A DNA stretch of 53,874 nt from JAGLQA01 sp023135565. GTDB taxonomy: Bacteria > Acidobacteriota > Aminicenantia > UBA2199. Position numbers and translations under genes: made by a program. Location of the stretch: contig DAOWCY010000017.1 in assembly GCA_030639305.1 (NCBI GenBank), positions 1-53,874 on the forward strand. The letters run 5' to 3'. The notes beneath the pieces were generated by a model. It saw only the letters and a list, made by a program, of their open reading frames with translations. It did not search any database and was not told the DNA's origin. Position 1 is the first letter of the stretch. Every line of letters starts with the position of its first letter. Shown one piece after another: positions 1-8,075 of the stretch.

Positions 1-25
1 GTCATTGTCTTCCCGCGCCGCGGGA

Positions 26-104
26 TTGCCTCCGACAGCCCTGCCGGGGGCCAAACTTTTAAAAAAGTTTGAACAAAACTTTTGTTTATTTAGAATCAAA
101 AGCG
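26..104 (-). repeat. Family A interspersed palindromic repeat (copy 1)
   Basis: This copy begins with a GC-rich imperfect hairpin (GCCTCCGAC...GCCGGGGGC) and continues into an AT-rich inverted repeat (AAACTTTT/AAAAGTTT). Close copies lie at 8014-8075, 13094-13175, 14636-14751, 26187-26214 and 51543-51607. Read on the minus strand it has the same layout as the copies that encode the peptide NKSFDQTF in other genes. No gene is supported in 1-285; the open frame over 5-232 is only repeat sequence. Confidence 0.8.
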
Positions 105-110
105 CTCACA

Positions 111-206
111 CGCTGCTTCTTGCGGCGGAGCCGCTTATCGCCTCCCCGTGCGTACGGGGTTTAGAAGCAAAAGCACACATCATAGGTTCCCCGCGCCGCA
201 GGCAAG
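111..206 (-). repeat. Family B repeat (GCGGCGCGGGG-AGCCTAT type)
   Basis: On the minus strand this contains CTGCGGCGCGGGGAACCTAT, matching the unit found in-frame in two synthetase genes (26219-26243 and 39216-39239) and in part between genes at 8110-8172 and 52679-52715. It lies directly beside a family A copy, as it does at 26187-26334, so the two families tend to sit together. Confidence 0.65.
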
Positions 207-251
207 TCTGTTTTAGATTTTTCCGGAACTGAACGCTTACCTTTCGCGGGC

Positions 252-280
252 TTGAAAACATGATGCATTTATGTTATAAA
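252..280 (+). promoter_or_regulatory. sigma70-like promoter for lhgO, possibly leaderless
   Basis: TTGAAA (252-257), a 17-bp spacer and TATAAA (275-280). A start about seven bases after the -10 box falls at 286-288, on the ATG itself. No Shine-Dalgarno sequence precedes that ATG, which fits a leaderless transcript. This is read from the sequence and untested. Confidence 0.5.
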
Positions 281-285
281 CTATC

Positions 286-1509
286 ATGAAAAATAACCAG
301 GAAGAAACGAAAATATTTGATATTGCCATTATCGGAGGCGGTATAGTGGGCATGGCCACCGCCATGGAACTCTCTAATTCCCAGGAACATTCGATTATCG
401 TTATCGAGAAAGAAGACCGCCCGGCTGCGCATCAGACCGGCAATAACAGCGGTGTTATCCATTCCGGTCTCTATTATAAGCCCGGTTCCTTAAAAGCAGT
501 TAACTGCGCTAAAGGCCGGGAACAGTTGTACGATTTTTGCCGCACTCACGATATTCCCCACGAAAGGTGCGGCAAGGTGGTGGCAGCGGTAAATAAAGAA
601 GAAGAAGTCCAATTAGAAAAACTAATGGAGCGCGGCAAGGCAAACGGTTTAAAAGGCATCAAACAACTGGGGGCCGAAGAAATTAAAGAATACGAACCTT
701 ATGTTACGGCCACAGCCGGGCTGCTGGTCCCGGACACGGGGATCGTGGATTTTGTAAAAGTAGTGGAGAAGTATGCGCAGATTTTCGAATCAAACGGAGG
801 CCTGATTAAACTGCGGTCAAAAGTAGTCAAAATCACCAAAGTCAAAGATGAAATCAGGCTGCACACCACTTCCGGCCCGGTCATTTGCAAGAACCTGATC
901 AACTGCGGCGGCCTCCATTCCGACCGCATCGCCAGGAAGAGTGGCGTCGATCCGGGTTTGAAAATAGTGCCTTTCCGCGGCGAATACTACGAATTAAAAA
1001 AAGAGAAATATAATTTAGTAAAAAGCCTGATCTACCCGGTGCCTGACCCCAGGTTCCCTTTCTTAGGGGTTCATTTCACCCGCATGGTGAACGGTGGAGT
1101 TGAAGCCGGGCCGAACGCTGTTTTTGCCTTCAAACGGGAAGGCTACAAAAAATACCAATTCTCCCTCCGTGACAACCTGGAGATCGTCTTCTATAAAGGG
1201 TTCTGGAAAATGGCGACGAAATATTGGCGTATGGGTTTGGGTGAGATGTACAGGTCTTTGAGCAAGCCTGCTTTTACTCGCGCTTTGCAGCGGCTGCTGC
1301 CGGAAATCAAAAAAGAAGACCTTAAGCGGGGCGGCGCCGGTGTACGGGCGCAGGCATTAGAACCGGACGGTTTTTTGGTGGATGATTTCCGCATCAAAGA
1401 GGCGGCGAACATGGTGCATGTATTGAATGCGCCTTCACCTGCGGCTACGGCTTCTATCAATATCGGCAAAAGTATTGCCGCCACTGCCCTGAAAAATTTC
1501 GATCTTTAA
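286..1509 (+). CDS. lhgO: L-2-hydroxyglutarate oxidase (LhgO/YgaF-like FAD oxidoreductase)
   Basis: Predicted FAD enzyme of the DAO superfamily that oxidises L-2-hydroxyglutarate to 2-oxoglutarate, a metabolite-repair reaction normally linked to the membrane electron chain. The N-terminus has the dinucleotide-binding motif IIGGGIVGMATA (about residues 15-26). It is followed by the family-typical NNSGVIHSGLYY (about 53-64), a GKVVAA segment, and near the C-terminus RGGAGVRAQ. The length of 407 aa is normal for the family (about 400-420). The ATG at 286 was chosen because the conserved N-terminus starts about ten residues later. There is no ribosome-binding site, but a good promoter ends just upstream, so translation may be leaderless. 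The gene stands alone and converges with the antitoxin gene on its right. A related glycerol-3-phosphate or amino-acid oxidase is possible but less likely given the motif set. Confidence 0.8.
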   Translation: MKNNQEETKIFDIAIIGGGIVGMATAMELSNSQEHSIIVIEKEDRPAAHQTGNNSGVIHSGLYYKPGSLKAVNCAKGREQLYDFCRTHDIPHERCGKVVAAVNKEEEVQLEKLMERGKANGLKGIKQLGAEEIKEYEPYVTATAGLLVPDTGIVDFVKVVEKYAQIFESNGGLIKLRSKVVKITKVKDEIRLHTTSGPVICKNLINCGGLHSDRIARKSGVDPGLKIVPFRGEYYELKKEKYNLVKSLIYPVPDPRFPFLGVHFTRMVNGGVEAGPNAVFAFKREGYKKYQFSLRDNLEIVFYKGFWKMATKYWRMGLGEMYRSLSKPAFTRALQRLLPEIKKEDLKRGGAGVRAQALEPDGFLVDDFRIKEAANMVHVLNAPSPAATASINIGKSIAATALKNFDL

Positions 1510-1525
1510 CAGCCCTTGAAAATTA

Positions 1526-1777
1526 TTAAATCCGATCAAACCTTGCTTGATAAATAACTCTTTCCATTTCTTCGATTTCATCGCCCAGGTCAGCCAGCCC
1601 CCTCTGCGCTAATATCAACCCCTCTTCTTTACTTTCTTCTATATCATCAACGGGCATAAGAACCGCAACCTTTTTCCCTTTCCTTGAAATGTATACCTTA
1701 TCTTTATCGGTTAGTATACGGTTAATAATATCCGGCAATTTTGTTCTCGCTTCTGTTAAGGTTATCGAGTAAGTCAT
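1526..1777 (-). CDS. Phd/YefM-family antitoxin, no adjacent toxin
   Basis: An 83-aa protein with the N-terminal Phd/YefM pattern: TEARTKLPDII (residues 8-18), VYISRKGKKVAVLMP (about 28-42) and then an acidic helical tail (EESKEEG...DEIEEMERV). Such proteins bind their own operator with the N-terminal domain and neutralise a RelE/Doc-type toxin with the tail. The ATG at 1777 is preceded by GGAGG (1783-1787) and by a consensus-like promoter. The toxin gene normally follows the antitoxin; here the next sequence is the convergent lhgO end only 16 bp away, so no toxin fits. It therefore looks like an orphan, which may serve as a remnant, a decoy antitoxin or a plain regulator. The family call is fairly safe; the function without a partner is unknown. 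Confidence 0.72.
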   Translation of the reverse strand: MTYSITLTEARTKLPDIINRILTDKDKVYISRKGKKVAVLMPVDDIEESKEEGLILAQRGLADLGDEIEEMERVIYQARFDRI

Positions 1778-1794
1778 TCGAACCTCCAGAATAT

Positions 1795-1823
1795 ACTATA
1801 ACCTAAATAGCCGTTTTTTTCAA
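1795..1823 (-). promoter_or_regulatory. sigma70-like promoter of the antitoxin gene
   Basis: On the minus strand, TTGAAA (1823-1818), a 17-bp spacer and TATAGT (1800-1795), giving a start near 1788 and a roughly 10-nt leader that holds the GGAGG site. The short leader and strong boxes suit an autoregulated antitoxin promoter. Nothing else was recognised between 1824 and 2018. Confidence 0.55.
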
Positions 1824-2018
1824 CAAAATCTCAAAACAAAAAAATATCCGCAGCACTATCTTCGGAACTCGCCCAGGGACACACTTCGCCCCCAACTCTT
1901 TGTCGGTAATTCGAGGTTTGCCCTACCACCAAGGGAATGCTGAGGCACTTAGCAGGCGGAAATATACCGGGTGTGAAGATAATAACAAATATTTTTTCTG
2001 ATTCGACTCAAAGGGATT

Positions 2019-2661
2019 TCAACTCACATCAAGGGAGAACCACTGGACTAATTTTTCTTTTAATTTAAGGAAAGCCGGATCACTGCATCGATTCAGGCTA
2101 ACCGCTTCGGAAACCTGACGAAAAATAGAAGAAGACCAGGGCTTGCGAACATTACGCAAAGCCTTTTGAAGCGCTTCCTTCGGAGGGTCCGGTTTTGATT
2201 TATCTCTATCAAAATACCCCTTATCTTCGAGCCAGGTACGCAGGGGCGGCGTTTTCTCTTGCCAGCCTAAAGCCCGGTCTACTTCCGGGGAATTGCTCCA
2301 GATCCAGTTTTCCAATTCAGGGTCGATAACGATTGCGGCAGCCCTGTCTCCCCAACCGGAAACATATAACCGTTCTTCGATTTCACGCTCAAGCTCAACC
2401 CGGCTCGATGCTTGTTTCCCACATCCTTCCCGGTCATGGATAATTAGTGCATGGCGAAACCTATTAACAACAGGACGAAGAAAATCATGTCCTTTAACGA
2501 AACAACCGGGGTCTTTTTCAAGATGTCGATATATTTCATAGGCCGGTTGTTTTATTCCCAGGGCTTTTGGCCGTTCCAGAACCCCTCCCTTTTAAGGTAA
2601 ATTCCATGTCCTTGTCCGCGGTCAACACAATCAGGTCTTCCCGGTTTTCCCCGGCGGTCAT
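2019..2661 (-). pseudogene. Frameshifted partner of the AAA ATPase (TOPRIM/DUF4276-like, tentative)
   Basis: The start codon overlaps the ATPase stop (ATGA at 2661-2658), the usual sign of translational coupling. The first frame reads MTAGENREDLIVLTADKDMEF and then meets a stop. A one-base shift in the G-rich run at 2582-2593 (AAAAGGGAGGGG on the minus strand) opens a second frame to 2019. That frame contains LERPKALGI, PGCFVKGHDFLRP, ALIIHDREGCG, WGDRAAAIVIDPELENWIW and WLEDKGYF. The span is 643 nt, one base more than 214 codons, so a single-base insertion explains the break; the whole product would be about 213 aa. Conserved acids in DKD, HDREG and DPELENW resemble the TOPRIM-like DUF4276/DUF4435 proteins often paired with AAA ATPases, but this is judged by eye. 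It may be a true pseudogene or a homopolymer error in the assembly. Confidence 0.62.
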
Positions 2662-3929
2662 CCCAGCACACCCGCGGCAAAAAGAGTTCCTAAATTGGTT
2701 TCCCCTTTCCACTCTTTGAGATTGGGATGCTCACTGCCTCGCACAATGTCGGTTTCACCTGTAGGCGACTTGGCGAAACACAACACTTTGTCCGGCTCTA
2801 CCATACTGAGGATGACCGGGGAGTGGGAAGCCAACAATATTTGGGCGTCGTATACAGAAGAAAGAGATTGATGCACTGCTTCTACTGCCCGTGGGTGAAT
2901 CCCATTCTCCGGTTCTTCGATCAAAAACACCCCGGTTAATTTGGGCAAATAAGCAGGCAGGGTTAGGGCCAGGAGGCGCAGGGTGCCGTCCGACGCCATC
3001 CAGGAGGGGACTTCCAGGCCGTCGCTGCAGCAGATCATTAAGTAACGGTGTTTATCTTCCGGGCGCTCGATGGTGCGGATGTTCTCTATATCGGGCAGCG
3101 CGGTTTTCAAATGCTCGATCCAATCCCGGAACTTTCCCGGGTGTTTTTCCTGGAGATTGTGAATTACCCAGGGCAGGTTCGAGCCATCAGGTTTAAAGCC
3201 ATGCACCTGCCCGGGTGGGCTGGCTCTGCGTATCAGCAAACTGTTTAAAATAATTTGCTGCACGCCATCGATAAGAAATCGTTTCAGCCAGGTAGAAACC
3301 GGGAGCTTCGATTCATCTTCAGGTAAATTGCCCAATGCCGATTTCCGGGGGCCTAATTTAAATGAAGGCTCCCACTCCTTCCCCGACGCCGGGTCAACTT
3401 CCGAATAAAAATTATCGTTCCCACCGGGAACTTTTTTGACAATCGTTCGGATTATTTTTTTTTGAGCTTTAGGGCTAATAATACTTTCCGGTGGATTACC
3501 GGACCAATATGGAAAATCTTCTCGCCGGTAATATTTTTCGGTTTCTGAGTCTTTTTTTAAGACTACCTTCTCAGCTTTAAATATGAACTCCCCGGTTGAA
3601 CTTTCTATTCCCAGGAATACTTCATAGCGGATGGTGTTATAGCCACTGTCTTTGAGTTGTGCCCGGTATTTTTCCGGTATGGCCGCTTCGATAGCCAACT
3701 CAAAACCGTCACCTTCCCTGCCCCAGATCAGGTCCTGGAAATTTTGGGTCCTTTCATAAATGGCCGCTTCGAGGCCTCCGGAAACCAACCGGCCCAAAAA
3801 AGCAACCACATCGAGAAAAGTAGTTTTTCCACTGGCATTAGGCCCCACCAGCACATGGAAAGGCCCTAAAGGCTGCCGTATATAACGCAAACAACGAAAG
3901 TTCCTGGCTTCAATCAAAGTAATCATCAT
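2658..3929 (-). CDS. AAA (AAA_21/SMC-like) ATP-binding protein
   Basis: A 423-aa cytoplasmic ATPase of the AAA_21/OLD-like type. Walker A is GPNASGKTT (29-37), an ABC-type signature-like stretch MASDGTLRLL is at about 311-320, Walker B is FLIEEPENGIHP (335-346) and the H-loop is ASHSPVIL (367-374). A long middle insert (about 90-300) separates Walker A from the signature, typical for the family. The gene starts with two ATGs (3929 and 3926) and has only a weak ribosome-binding site. Its stop overlaps the start of the frameshifted gene at 2661, so the two form a coupled pair. Such pairs (ATPase plus TOPRIM-like nuclease) are often defence systems, but nothing here proves that role. If the partner is truly broken, the pair may be inactive. 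Confidence 0.75.
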   Translation of the reverse strand: MMITLIEARNFRCLRYIRQPLGPFHVLVGPNASGKTTFLDVVAFLGRLVSGGLEAAIYERTQNFQDLIWGREGDGFELAIEAAIPEKYRAQLKDSGYNTIRYEVFLGIESSTGEFIFKAEKVVLKKDSETEKYYRREDFPYWSGNPPESIISPKAQKKIIRTIVKKVPGGNDNFYSEVDPASGKEWEPSFKLGPRKSALGNLPEDESKLPVSTWLKRFLIDGVQQIILNSLLIRRASPPGQVHGFKPDGSNLPWVIHNLQEKHPGKFRDWIEHLKTALPDIENIRTIERPEDKHRYLMICCSDGLEVPSWMASDGTLRLLALTLPAYLPKLTGVFLIEEPENGIHPRAVEAVHQSLSSVYDAQILLASHSPVILSMVEPDKVLCFAKSPTGETDIVRGSEHPNLKEWKGETNLGTLFAAGVLG

Positions 3930-4203
3930 ATAACTCGCACGAAATCCAATTTAGTCCCGGATAACTTAATAAGGATTTTACCTGAAATAACCTGCCATTT
4001 CAACCCCAACCTGCGATTTAGTAACTTGAATATTTAAAACAGGGCTTGTATCACCGTTCATCACTCATCATATTTCCCTACTTTCAAACAAAAACCTACT
4101 GCCGGGTGGTATGTTAATTTTTTAGTATTTTTAACATTACATCCACTGAAGGCAAAAATCTTATCGTAAGTCGAAACCGAAGGCCGAAAACTGATAGCTA
4201 CTT

Positions 4204-4232
4204 TTGACATTTCTTTCGCTTACCTCTATAAT
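4204..4232 (+). promoter_or_regulatory. Perfect-consensus sigma70 promoter
   Basis: TTGACA (4204-4209), a 17-bp spacer and TATAAT (4227-4232), both boxes matching consensus, with a start expected near 4239. GGAGGTG at 4242-4248 follows directly. The 3930-4203 stretch between this promoter and the divergent ATPase gene holds no recognisable gene. Confidence 0.75.
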
Positions 4233-4314
4233 ATGGGCCCTGGAGGTGTTTTCAATGACGTATGAAAAACTGTTTCGCCTAAGCGGTTCGGCTGCGCCGG
4301 GCAGGAGGTATATT

Positions 4315-4788
4315 ATGAAAAAATTAGTCAAAATAACCGACTGTCTACTTCTATTCAGCCTTTTTTTCTGTAATTTTACAGCCCTTTCTGCCGGGAATCG
4401 CCCGGAAGAAATGAAAACCCTGGCCGATATGCTGCGGGGCACCTGGGCAGGTAAGATTGAACAACAAGAAAACAAAACACTGGAGATGTGGGGCAATTGG
4501 ATATTGGACGGTCACTTCGTAGAGTTAGTATTAATGACCAAAGAAAAAGGGAATACCCTTTATATAGAAAAATTTATCTTCGGTTGGAAAAAAGCTGCAC
4601 AGGTTTATTCCTGCCGCTATTTCAATTCTTCCGGCGAATCCCGCACTTCTTCCTGGTCAAAAAAAGGTACTGCTGCCATCGTGCAATCGAACAATGCAGA
4701 TCACTTTCTCAAATTGCAGCATCAGGGCGGCAAATTACTTTTTTGTTTTAACGGTAGAAAAATGGTATTGTTTTTAAAAAATCGTTAG
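4315..4788 (+). CDS. Small secreted protein, DUF1579/lipocalin-like (tentative)
   Basis: From the ATG at 4315 the product is 157 aa with a clear signal peptide (MKKLVKITDCLLLFSLFF, cleavage expected after ALSA). The mature part contains LRGTWAGKI, an acidic EMWGNWILDGHFVEL and alternating beta-rich segments. This resembles the DUF1579/lipocalin-like pattern in which a GTW motif opens a beta barrel, but the match is by eye only. AGGAGGT (4303-4309) is ideally placed for 4315. An in-frame ATG at 4255 has its own GGAGGTG (4242-4248) and would add 20 residues in front of the signal peptide, so two starts may be used. A still earlier TTG at 4204 is part of the -35 box and cannot be translated from that promoter. 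The ligand or role is unknown. Confidence 0.6.
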   Translation: MKKLVKITDCLLLFSLFFCNFTALSAGNRPEEMKTLADMLRGTWAGKIEQQENKTLEMWGNWILDGHFVELVLMTKEKGNTLYIEKFIFGWKKAAQVYSCRYFNSSGESRTSSWSKKGTAAIVQSNNADHFLKLQHQGGKLLFCFNGRKMVLFLKNR

Positions 4789-4795
4789 CATTTCA

Positions 4796-4819
4796 CCCGC
4801 TCTTCCGGGGAAGAGCGGG
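4796..4819. terminator. Strong hairpin between convergent genes
   Basis: CCCGCTCTTC and GAAGAGCGGG form a perfect 10-bp stem with a four-base loop, lying 7 bp after one stop and 32 bp from the convergent one. There is no T-run on either side, so it may stop transcription weakly, stabilise 3' ends, or just be a repeat hairpin. Confidence 0.45.
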
Positions 4820-4851
4820 CGCCGGAGCATATCATCTCCGTGAAGAAATGC

Positions 4852-6930
4852 TTACTTAATTTTAACTGCTTCTCTTTTGACGGTTTTGAAAACCGGCAGC
4901 GGGCTAATGTACTGCCAGGGCGACCAGGGTCCCCATTTGCTTTTCAGGTAAACTTTTACCCGCCAACGGTATTTTTTGTTTCCCCAATTCACGGCAATAC
5001 TGGAATTCGTGGTATCCGTACCGCCTTGAAGTTTCCATTTTTTAGCTGTGCCGTCCCAGTAATGGGCTTCGACTTTATATTTGACACTGCCGAAATTTGT
5101 TATGGGAGACCAGCTCAGGGTGACGCGGGCAGGCAGGCGCAGTTTCGCACCGTCCGCGGGTTTCAGACCATGAGGAATTGCCCCTACTCTCCAGTTTAAT
5201 AAAGGATCACCGATGATGGTTAAGCCATAATGCCAGGCGCGATCACCCGAACTGATGGGCTGGATGGCATCCCACCAGGCCACTAAGGCTTCACCGATGG
5301 TCAGACCTTCACTTAGGGCGCCGTAAAAATACTCGAAATAGAGCATGGAACCGGTCTTGGCGCTGGCAACTGTAGACAGACCGTAAGAGTTACCGAAAGT
5401 ATACCAACCCGCCTGGTAATTACTGACTGTAAAGTTAGCGCTGGAGCAGCAGAAGAGGTTATGGAAGAAGGCCTGGGGACGATCGGTATTCTTAATATCG
5501 TTAGAATAAACATAACCGCCGTCGCCGACATCTTTTTTGAAGTGGTGACCACCGGGCCAGGAGTGGCAGCAGAGCTGCATCCAGGCCAACCGGCGGCGCA
5601 GTTTATCCTTATAGTTTACAGCAGTGGTGTAATTATGGCTGGTAAAACTCTCTACGATGCTCAGATGCAGGTCCATACTACATTTATTCCAACCGGACCA
5701 ATCATCGTCCACGAAGGTAATACCGCGGGATGCAAAACCGGCTTCGCCTGTCCTGAAGCGGTGATTTTTTTGGAAATAGTTGTTAACCAGGGTGGCTTCA
5801 TCCCCGGGAAGCGTATAGGCGGCCAACCTGCCTAAAAATATCTCCGGTGCCGTATTGCCGGTGTGGGAATCGAACATACCGTCATGGTCGCTGTCTCCCC
5901 AAACACCGTTCAAGTCCATATAATAAAGGTCGCAGGGCCATTCAGCATGACATGTGGGCGGATTCCCTCCGCAAAAATCCTGGTTATGCTCATACCAGGC
6001 GACGGGTAATTGCCCTACCAGCACCACCCCGGCAATGTCGGTTACTCCTTTCAAGTAGTTACGAAGTTGAGTTGGAGTCCCGGTAGAACCGACTTTGTGA
6101 ATCACTCCATAATATCCCTGGGTGCCGATGTCGGTAATGTACCGGTAGACTGCCGCGGATATCTTGGAGTAAAGGCTGGAATTAACTGCTACCACCACTT
6201 TGCCGTTGGGATATAGAGCAGGTGAATAAAAACGGTAAAATTGCAAACCGGCTTTCCTGATTAGCTTAGGTTTAAGCTTATAGGTCACCAGTTTACCGGT
6301 TATAGGAAAGCGCTGTTTAAATTTGGTGAAGGTCATGGGTTTTGCACCCCGGTGTTTTATAAATTGCAGTTCTTTAATTTTTTTGTAGTCCCGTTTAAGC
6401 TTGTACCTGGATTTGATATTAATACCTTTCAGGTACACTTTGGGTTTCACCTTGAGCTGGCCGGCGCTTACCATGCCGGCCCTGGATATTACGCCTTTCC
6501 GGTCGATAACTGCGGAAGTAATCGCATTTTTTCCCGGGTAGGTGACCCTAAGCGTTCCTTTTGCAGTGCCGCGGCGGCTGAAATTAACCACCGATATTTT
6601 CCACTTACCGCCTTTTCTCAGGTCGCTTGCCGTAACCGGATAAGTAAGTTTCAGGGGACTTTTGCCACTTTTCCTGGCGTAGTAACCAGCCTTTCCCGGG
6701 CCATTCAGGATCAGGGTTAGATCCCCGGCGGCGCCGCTCCAGGTTGCCACAACCGAAATAGTTCCTTTCTGCGTGACAGTGAAATCAAAAACATCCCGGT
6801 CGCCGTAAGTCGACGATAGGGAGAAACGAAATGCTTTGCTCTGGCTTGCCTGCAAAGCCGCGTTGAAGCAGAACAATACAACAACACCGATACTAAGAAA
6901 GAACAATTTCTTTTTCATTGTTTTAGTCAT
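4852..6930 (-). CDS. Secreted C25-like (gingipain-type, clan CD) cysteine peptidase
   Basis: A 692-aa exported protein. The signal peptide (KKKLFFLSIGVVVLFCF, cut near LQA) is followed by a beta-rich prepeptidase-like region up to about residue 120. A lysine-rich linker and the catalytic fold come next (about 240-590). In that fold VVVAVNSSLY, AGVVLVGQLPV and EIFLGRLAAY mark the strands. CCHSWPGGHH supplies the likely catalytic His (H456), and FCCSSANF the likely nucleophile (C494 or C495); the His-to-Cys spacing fits clan CD. A DSDHDGMFD segment (about 345) could bind calcium. The C-terminus (about 600-680) looks like a fibronectin type III domain (WSPITN...YKVEAH...YRWRVKVY). AGGAGG at 6940-6935 sets the ATG at 6930. 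No sorting domain is evident. The peptidase call is by motif; substrates are unknown. Confidence 0.68.
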   Translation of the reverse strand: MTKTMKKKLFFLSIGVVVLFCFNAALQASQSKAFRFSLSSTYGDRDVFDFTVTQKGTISVVATWSGAAGDLTLILNGPGKAGYYARKSGKSPLKLTYPVTASDLRKGGKWKISVVNFSRRGTAKGTLRVTYPGKNAITSAVIDRKGVISRAGMVSAGQLKVKPKVYLKGINIKSRYKLKRDYKKIKELQFIKHRGAKPMTFTKFKQRFPITGKLVTYKLKPKLIRKAGLQFYRFYSPALYPNGKVVVAVNSSLYSKISAAVYRYITDIGTQGYYGVIHKVGSTGTPTQLRNYLKGVTDIAGVVLVGQLPVAWYEHNQDFCGGNPPTCHAEWPCDLYYMDLNGVWGDSDHDGMFDSHTGNTAPEIFLGRLAAYTLPGDEATLVNNYFQKNHRFRTGEAGFASRGITFVDDDWSGWNKCSMDLHLSIVESFTSHNYTTAVNYKDKLRRRLAWMQLCCHSWPGGHHFKKDVGDGGYVYSNDIKNTDRPQAFFHNLFCCSSANFTVSNYQAGWYTFGNSYGLSTVASAKTGSMLYFEYFYGALSEGLTIGEALVAWWDAIQPISSGDRAWHYGLTIIGDPLLNWRVGAIPHGLKPADGAKLRLPARVTLSWSPITNFGSVKYKVEAHYWDGTAKKWKLQGGTDTTNSSIAVNWGNKKYRWRVKVYLKSKWGPWSPWQYISPLPVFKTVKREAVKIK

Positions 6931-6984
6931 TTTACCTCCTTAAATAAAGCCCAAAGTATTTTGAGTCGATTTAACGCAAGATAC

Positions 6985-7013
6985 ATGCTAATATATTGGG
7001 AAAATATTTTCAA
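6985..7013 (-). promoter_or_regulatory. Candidate promoter of the C25-like peptidase gene
   Basis: On the minus strand, TTGAAA (7013-7008), a 17-bp spacer and TAGCAT (6990-6985), giving a leader of about 48 nt before the ATG at 6930. The -10 box matches consensus at four of six positions. Confidence 0.4.
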
Positions 7014-7023
7014 TAGATAGCAG

Positions 7024-7072
7024 TAAAAAAATAAAAAAAATTCCCCTCCGCTGCAAAAGAACATGGAGCAGC
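7024..7072 (-). terminator. Possible intrinsic terminator after the pseudouridine synthase gene
   Basis: On the minus strand GCTGC (7072-7068) can pair with GCAGC (7054-7050) across a 13-nt loop. About nine bases later comes a long T-rich tract (rc of 7024-7040). The stem is short and the loop large, so the call is weak, but the T-tract sits where a terminator is expected, 13 bp after the stop. Confidence 0.33.
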
Positions 7073-7084
7073 CGGATTCATTAA

Positions 7085-8002
7085 TTATGGTTTAAAATTC
7101 TTCTTCAAAAAATCCCGGAAAATGAGGGGCGGCGGCGAATCACACATAATAAGATTACCGCTGACGGGATGATAAAACTCGATGGCATAAGCATGCAGCG
7201 CCATTCGCACAAAACTCTCTCTCCTGCCATATAACCTGTCCCCCAGGACGGGATTGCCGAAATAAGAGAGATGCACCCTGAGCTGGTGCGTCCTGCCGGT
7301 GTGGGGAAATAGTTTGACATAAGAAAAATTCCCAAACTCTTTTAGCACCGAAAAACCGGTGACTGCTTCCCTGGCAAGCTCTATATCTTCCTCCCTGCGG
7401 GCAGTGGTAAACTTCCTGCGATCCCGGCGGCTGCGCATTATAGGCACATCGATAGTCCCATTGCGAAACCTCATTTTGCCGGACACTAAGGCCAAATAGG
7501 TTTTTTTTACTTCCCTTCTCTTAAACTGCTTTTGCAGCGCCTTCATGGTTTTCCAATCTTTAGCCAAAAGCAGCACACCTGAGGTCTCCTTATCTAACCG
7601 GTGCACGATACCGGGCCGGTCGCTTTCGCTGATTTCCTTTATTTGCGGGTAGTAGTAAGCGAAAATATCCAGTATAGTCTCGCCGCTCTCCCCTGCCCCG
7701 GGATGCACCGAAAAACCGGGGGGCTTGTCGATAATCAACAGGTGCTCGTCTTCGAAGAGTTTCGATAGTTCGCGAGAAGGTTGATACTCTTTTTTTACGG
7801 GTTCTACGAATTCGATTTCTACCCGGTCGTCAACTACGATTTCTTTGTTTTTTTTGATGATTAACTTATCGTTTAATTTGACGCGCTTTTCTTTTATTAG
7901 TTTTTCTATTTTGGAACGGGATAGGCCGGGCAGCGATTCCGTCAAAAAATGGTCCAACCGGGGATAACCCCGCTCGGCTTTGAAAAGCTTTTTTTTATTC
8001 AT
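7085..8002 (-). CDS. rluD: RluA-family 23S rRNA pseudouridine synthase (RluD-type)
   Basis: Isomerises specific uridines of large-subunit rRNA to pseudouridine. From the ATG at 8002 the product is 305 aa. An N-terminal S4 RNA-binding domain (about 14-65) precedes the catalytic domain with DKPPGFSVHPG (about 92-102), the catalytic motif GIVHRLDKETSG (Asp127) and HTGRTHQLRVHL. The frame stays open upstream to 8095, but those 31 extra residues (including LNKSFDQTFTKVWPP) are a translated family A repeat and absent from the enzyme family, so 8002 is preferred. The only GGAGG (8019-8015) is itself the edge of that repeat, 12 nt from the ATG, so the insertion may now supply the ribosome-binding site. 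The gene lies downstream of lgt in the ileS-lspA-lgt direction and was probably once closer to it. Confidence 0.85.
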   Translation of the reverse strand: MNKKKLFKAERGYPRLDHFLTESLPGLSRSKIEKLIKEKRVKLNDKLIIKKNKEIVVDDRVEIEFVEPVKKEYQPSRELSKLFEDEHLLIIDKPPGFSVHPGAGESGETILDIFAYYYPQIKEISESDRPGIVHRLDKETSGVLLLAKDWKTMKALQKQFKRREVKKTYLALVSGKMRFRNGTIDVPIMRSRRDRRKFTTARREEDIELAREAVTGFSVLKEFGNFSYVKLFPHTGRTHQLRVHLSYFGNPVLGDRLYGRRESFVRMALHAYAIEFYHPVSGNLIMCDSPPPLIFRDFLKKNFKP

Positions 8003-8013
8003 AATTTTTTTTC

Positions 8014-8075
8014 TTGCCTCCGGCGGCCCTGCCGGGGGCCAAACTTTTGTAAAAGTTTGATCAAAACTTTTGTTA
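8014..8075 (-). repeat. Family A repeat (copy 2) between lgt and rluD
   Basis: A GC-rich hairpin (GCCTCCGGC...GCCGGGGGC) is followed by AAACTTTT-GT-AAAAGTTT and TTTGATCAAA. Read on the minus strand it is open in the frame giving LNKSFDQTFTKVWPP, the same frame and peptide as the copy inside the P4 synthetase. Confidence 0.85.

Noticed and set aside
5..232. 75-aa open frame on the plus strand
   Set aside because: It is made of family A and B repeats, has no ribosome-binding site and no family character.
2582..2593. Programmed frameshift in the ATPase partner gene
   Set aside because: The needed shift is +1 and the site does not match a known slippery heptamer; a base insertion is simpler.
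4204..4254. Upstream TTG start for the secreted protein
   Set aside because: The TTG is the -35 box of a perfect promoter and cannot be in the message from that promoter.
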